Source: JBBQER01 sp038320885 (GTDB lineage Bacteria; Actinomycetota; Acidimicrobiia; IMCC26256; PALSA-610). From it: a stretch of DNA of 64,000 nucleotides. Positions 62,856 to 64,000 of this stretch are shown in pieces. The notes beneath the pieces were generated by a model that searched no databases, was not told where the DNA came from, and saw nothing but the letters and a program-made list of their open reading frames with translations. A program made the translations under genes and the position numbers. Numbering within the stretch: position 1 is the stretch's first letter; every line of letters begins with the position of its first letter. Location of the stretch: NCBI GenBank assembly GCA_038320885.1, contig JBBQER010000001.1:1-64000 (forward strand), given 5' to 3'.

Positions 62856-63938
62856 TCAGCGTCCGGCCGCGGGCATCCGATCCACGCGCGTCAACCACGC
62901 GACCGGGTCGTCGAGCTCGGCGAGCTGCGGAAGATTCTCGGGCGCGACCCATGCGTGGTCGATGGCCCGCGGACCACCGAGGTCGACCACGCCGCGCACG
63001 AAGCGCTCACCGACCTCGTACTGGCGCATCTTCTGTTCGAGACCGAGGAACTTGTGGACCTGTTGCACGATGCCGCCGACCTGTCGGCGCTGGTGCAACA
63101 CCCGGGCCATGCGCTCGTCGCCGGCGACGTGCTTGTGACCGAGGTCGTTCATCACGAAGTTGCCGTGACCTTCGAGCAGCGACATCAACGCCTGCACCTG
63201 GCCGAGCACGCCGCGCTGCTCGGGCGTTGCGATGAGCGACACCATGCCGCCCTCGTCGAGCGGGTTCTGGCCCCGGCGTATCGCTTCGACCGCGTTTGAC
63301 AGCGCCCGCGCCAACGTGCGGGGATCGGGGTCGACGAGCGCGAACACCTGCTGCACGAGCGAGAGGAAGTACTCCCGCATCCACGGCACGCCGACGAACT
63401 GGGCGCGGTGCGTGACCTCGTGGATCGCGATCCACAACCGGAAGTCACGGGGCCGGAACGCGAAGCGCTTCTCCAAGGCCAGCACGTTCGCGCCGACGTA
63501 GTACACGGCTTCACCGCGGTCGTCGGGAACCAGCAGGTCGTACTGGCCGAGCACGCGCTGCGCGACGTATCCCAGCAGCACGCCGAGCTCGGTCGCGGCG
63601 ACGCGTCGACCGATGGGTGCGAACGGATTGCCCGCCATGCGATCGCCGAACCGTTGCATGAGCGGATCGAGCATCGCCCGCATGGAGAGCAGGTTCGAGT
63701 CGACCCACTCGCGCCGATCGAGCACGACCGCGTTCACGTGGCCGGCCGGGTGCAGTCCGGTGTGTTCGGCGACGAGCTCTTCGGCGACGACGGTCAGGCC
63801 GCCGAAGTCGGCGTCGAGCGACGCACCGAGATACGACGAGACGAGGGGATCCCGGCCGGCGACGATGCGCGCGACGGTGCGCGCCGTGGCCCAGTCGACC
63901 GGGTCGGGGACCCGGACCGATGACTCGAGATCAGTCAC
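62856..63938 (-). CDS. DUF2342 zinc-dependent metalloprotease-like protein
   Basis: A 360-residue protein matching the DUF2342 family, named by some annotations coenzyme F420 biosynthesis-associated protein. A zinc-peptidase HExxH appears as IAIHEVTHRAQF, and LLEGHGNFVMNDLG supplies a further His/Asn block. The family is next to tilS in mycobacteria (Rv3626c). Its biochemical activity is not established. The GTG start (63938) overlaps the upstream gene stop by GTGA. Confidence 0.88.
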   Translation of the reverse strand: MTDLESSVRVPDPVDWATARTVARIVAGRDPLVSSYLGASLDADFGGLTVVAEELVAEHTGLHPAGHVNAVVLDRREWVDSNLLSMRAMLDPLMQRFGDRMAGNPFAPIGRRVAATELGVLLGYVAQRVLGQYDLLVPDDRGEAVYYVGANVLALEKRFAFRPRDFRLWIAIHEVTHRAQFVGVPWMREYFLSLVQQVFALVDPDPRTLARALSNAVEAIRRGQNPLDEGGMVSLIATPEQRGVLGQVQALMSLLEGHGNFVMNDLGHKHVAGDERMARVLHQRRQVGGIVQQVHKFLGLEQKMRQYEVGERFVRGVVDLGGPRAIDHAWVAPENLPQLAELDDPVAWLTRVDRMPAAGR

Positions 63939-64000
63939 TGCGCGGGCGACCCTTGGCTTCCAGCCGACCGACCTTCAGGTAGTAGCCGACCGCCAACTGT
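63935..64000 (-). CDS. C-terminal fragment of an unidentified protein
   Basis: The last 21 residues of a minus-strand protein whose 5' part is beyond the window. It reads QLAVGYYLKVGRLEAKGRPR followed by Ser-Asp and a TGA at 63935-63937, which overlaps the DUF2342 start by GTGA. In mycobacteria this position holds dacB, but the visible tail does not let me identify it. Confidence 0.5.
   Translation of the reverse strand, partial: TVGGRLLPEGRSAGSQGSPAQ

Noticed and set aside
63935..64000. Assigning the right-edge fragment to dacB
   Set aside because: Position fits mycobacteria, but the 21 visible residues do not show a penicillin-binding protein signature.
1..64000. Prophage, integrative element or CRISPR array
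   Set aside because: No integrase, transposase, terminase, regular direct repeats or Cas-like genes were seen.

Overview
The window is a gene-dense, high-GC stretch (roughly two thirds G+C by eye) of a chromosome that looks actinobacterial. Support comes from a HemQ-type coproheme decarboxylase, a WS/DGAT acyltransferase, a DUF3263/LytR_C pair, glucosyl-3-phosphoglycerate synthase, a DtxR-type regulator, several lipoproteins and a DUF2342 zinc protease beside tilS. A non-model lineage such as Acidimicrobiia is my best guess, but the sequence alone does not prove it. I see no insertion sequence, prophage, CRISPR array or rRNA operon, and no stretch over 300 bases without a gene.

Left part (1-27.5 kb), mixed metabolic and regulatory genes. 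It opens with an M20 peptidase (cut by the window edge), a metallo-beta-lactamase-fold hydrolase, an amidase and a WS/DGAT acyltransferase. Next come a NUDIX hydrolase, a five-PAS/GAF/GGDEF/EAL cyclic-di-GMP protein, a NIL-domain protein coupled to hemQ, and a lipoprotein. A solo groEL follows with a perfect CIRCE operator, then an Erm-like rRNA methyltransferase, a multiply frameshifted GGDEF/EAL gene, and a DtxR regulator. At 18.2-20.0 kb a SAM-I riboswitch precedes a threonine-synthase-like PLP enzyme and a MoaD/ThiS-like carrier, the most interesting locus here. A compatible-solute block (20.0-25.5 kb) carries gpgS, glycerate kinase, treT, an otsA-like GT20 gene and otsB.

Right part (27.5-64 kb), mostly minus strand. 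This is a conserved housekeeping neighbourhood. Read right to left it runs DUF2342, tilS, hpt, folE, folP, folB, folK, a DUF2520 gene, panC, panD, nadB, nadC, coaX, lysS, clpC, radA, disA, a yacL-like gene, ispD, ispF, cysS, rlmB and tRNA-Thr. The order resembles both the Bacillus tilS-to-rlmB region and the Mycobacterium Rv3579c-Rv3627c region. Insertions within it include a Crp-family regulator with an apparent operator, a dienelactone hydrolase, two HAD phosphatases, an ECF-like sigma factor coupled to a membrane Asp-box protein, a polyprenyl synthase, and pyruvate kinase.

How the genes work together. The minus-strand block is a cofactor factory (folate, pantothenate/CoA, NAD) joined to translation (lysS, cysS, tilS, rlmB, tRNA-Thr), isoprenoid precursors (ispD/ispF) and quality control (clpC, radA, disA). 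Many neighbours overlap by ATGA, GTGA or TGATG, indicating translational coupling. Three loci carry apparent single-base frameshifts (the GGDEF/EAL gene, the sigma factor and panD); some may be sequence errors.
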